From the NCBI GenBank assembly GCA_049595035.1, contig JBMYKD010000013.1, positions 1 to 53,319 of the forward strand: 53,319 bases of DNA. Reading direction: 5' to 3'. The first letter of the stretch is position 1. Each line of letters begins with the position of its first letter. The notes below the pieces were generated by a model. That model ran no database searches. It saw only the letters and a list, made by a program, of their open reading frames with translations, and was not told the origin of the DNA. Below, piece by piece: positions 53,273 to 53,319 of this stretch. This DNA is from UBA12202 sp049595035. GTDB taxonomy: Bacteria; Pseudomonadota; Alphaproteobacteria; Puniceispirillales; UBA1172. The position numbers and the translations under genes were made by a program.

Positions 53273-53319
53273 CAGCTTTTGTCTTTGGGCCTATTCAATA
53301 CTGATTTAGGGCCAAGCGG
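53272..53319 (-). CDS. C-terminal fragment of an unidentified gene upstream of cobH
   Basis: The frame reading PLGPKSVLNRPKDKS and then TGA is open to the window edge and its stop overlaps the cobH ATG as TGATG, the coupling style used throughout this operon. Fifteen residues are too few to identify the product. By context it is probably another cobalamin or cobalt-transport gene. Confidence 0.4.
   Translation of the reverse strand, partial: PLGPKSVLNRPKDKS

Overview
The window comes from an alphaproteobacterial chromosome with GC in the mid-to-high 40s (estimated by eye). The evidence is gene content and order: ctaC-ctaD-ctaB, rsmE-gshA with a plant-type glutamate-cysteine ligase, short-form ArgC, DUF374-waaA-lpxK-lpxL, ileS-lspA-DUF3035 lipoprotein, Coq7-type ubiquinone hydroxylase, and a TldD/PmbA pair. 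The compact layout, terminal aa3-type oxidase and complete-looking corrin ring pathway would fit a marine SAR116/Puniceispirillum-like bacterium; that placement is inference. No mobile element, CRISPR array, prophage or rRNA is visible, and no gap between genes exceeds about 260 bp.

Layout: 1-3.5 kb (minus) is the cytochrome c oxidase operon ctaC-ctaD-ctaB plus the first codons of another assembly gene. 3.7-9.2 kb holds tldD (plus), then minus-strand genes for a secreted nuclease, an MFS exporter, gshA and rsmE. 9.4-13.4 kb has ubiA, argC (minus), pmbA and a small Cys-phosphatase. 13.4-19.3 kb is the lipid A/inner core block: an MsbA-like ABC exporter (minus) divergent from DUF374 acyltransferase-waaA-lpxK-lpxL. 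19.3-31.0 kb is housekeeping: xseA, purD, tadA, rluB-rsmD, mutL, a DUF3035 lipoprotein, lspA, ileS, ribF. 31.1-37.1 kb contains an MscS channel, chaC, tRNA-Leu(CAA), a DedA-like protein, dsbB, coq7, an HNH protein, an esterase, gluQ and a candidate small RNA with its own promoter and terminator. 37.2-43.9 kb has an MFS transporter, gloA, hyuA-hyuB and an aminotransferase. 43.9-53.3 kb is a cobalamin (corrin ring) cluster in three transcription units: cbiD-cobK, cobA-cobB and cobH-cobL-cobI-cbiG/cobJ-cobM.

Genes are tightly packed. Many starts overlap the preceding stop (ATGA, GTGA, TAATG, TGATG, TAGTG), and three convergent pairs end inside one another at a shared 4-bp palindromic stop. The only textbook intrinsic terminator I found belongs to the candidate sRNA.

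The most interesting signals are: (1) an intergenic sRNA candidate at about 37075-37140 with an exposed TTTCCTCCCT anti-Shine-Dalgarno tract between two hairpins, resembling the alphaproteobacterial mmgR/alpha-r8 family; (2) a GCGAC-N5-GTCGC RegA/PrrA-like site about 64 bp upstream of the predicted ctaC transcription start; (3) a cobalamin cluster with full-length CbiG (fused to CobJ) and CbiD, both oxygen-independent-route proteins, in an organism with an aerobic terminal oxidase; (4) inverted repeats in the divergent cbiD/cobA and gloA/hyuA promoter gaps; (5) an intercistronic hairpin between ctaD and ctaB.
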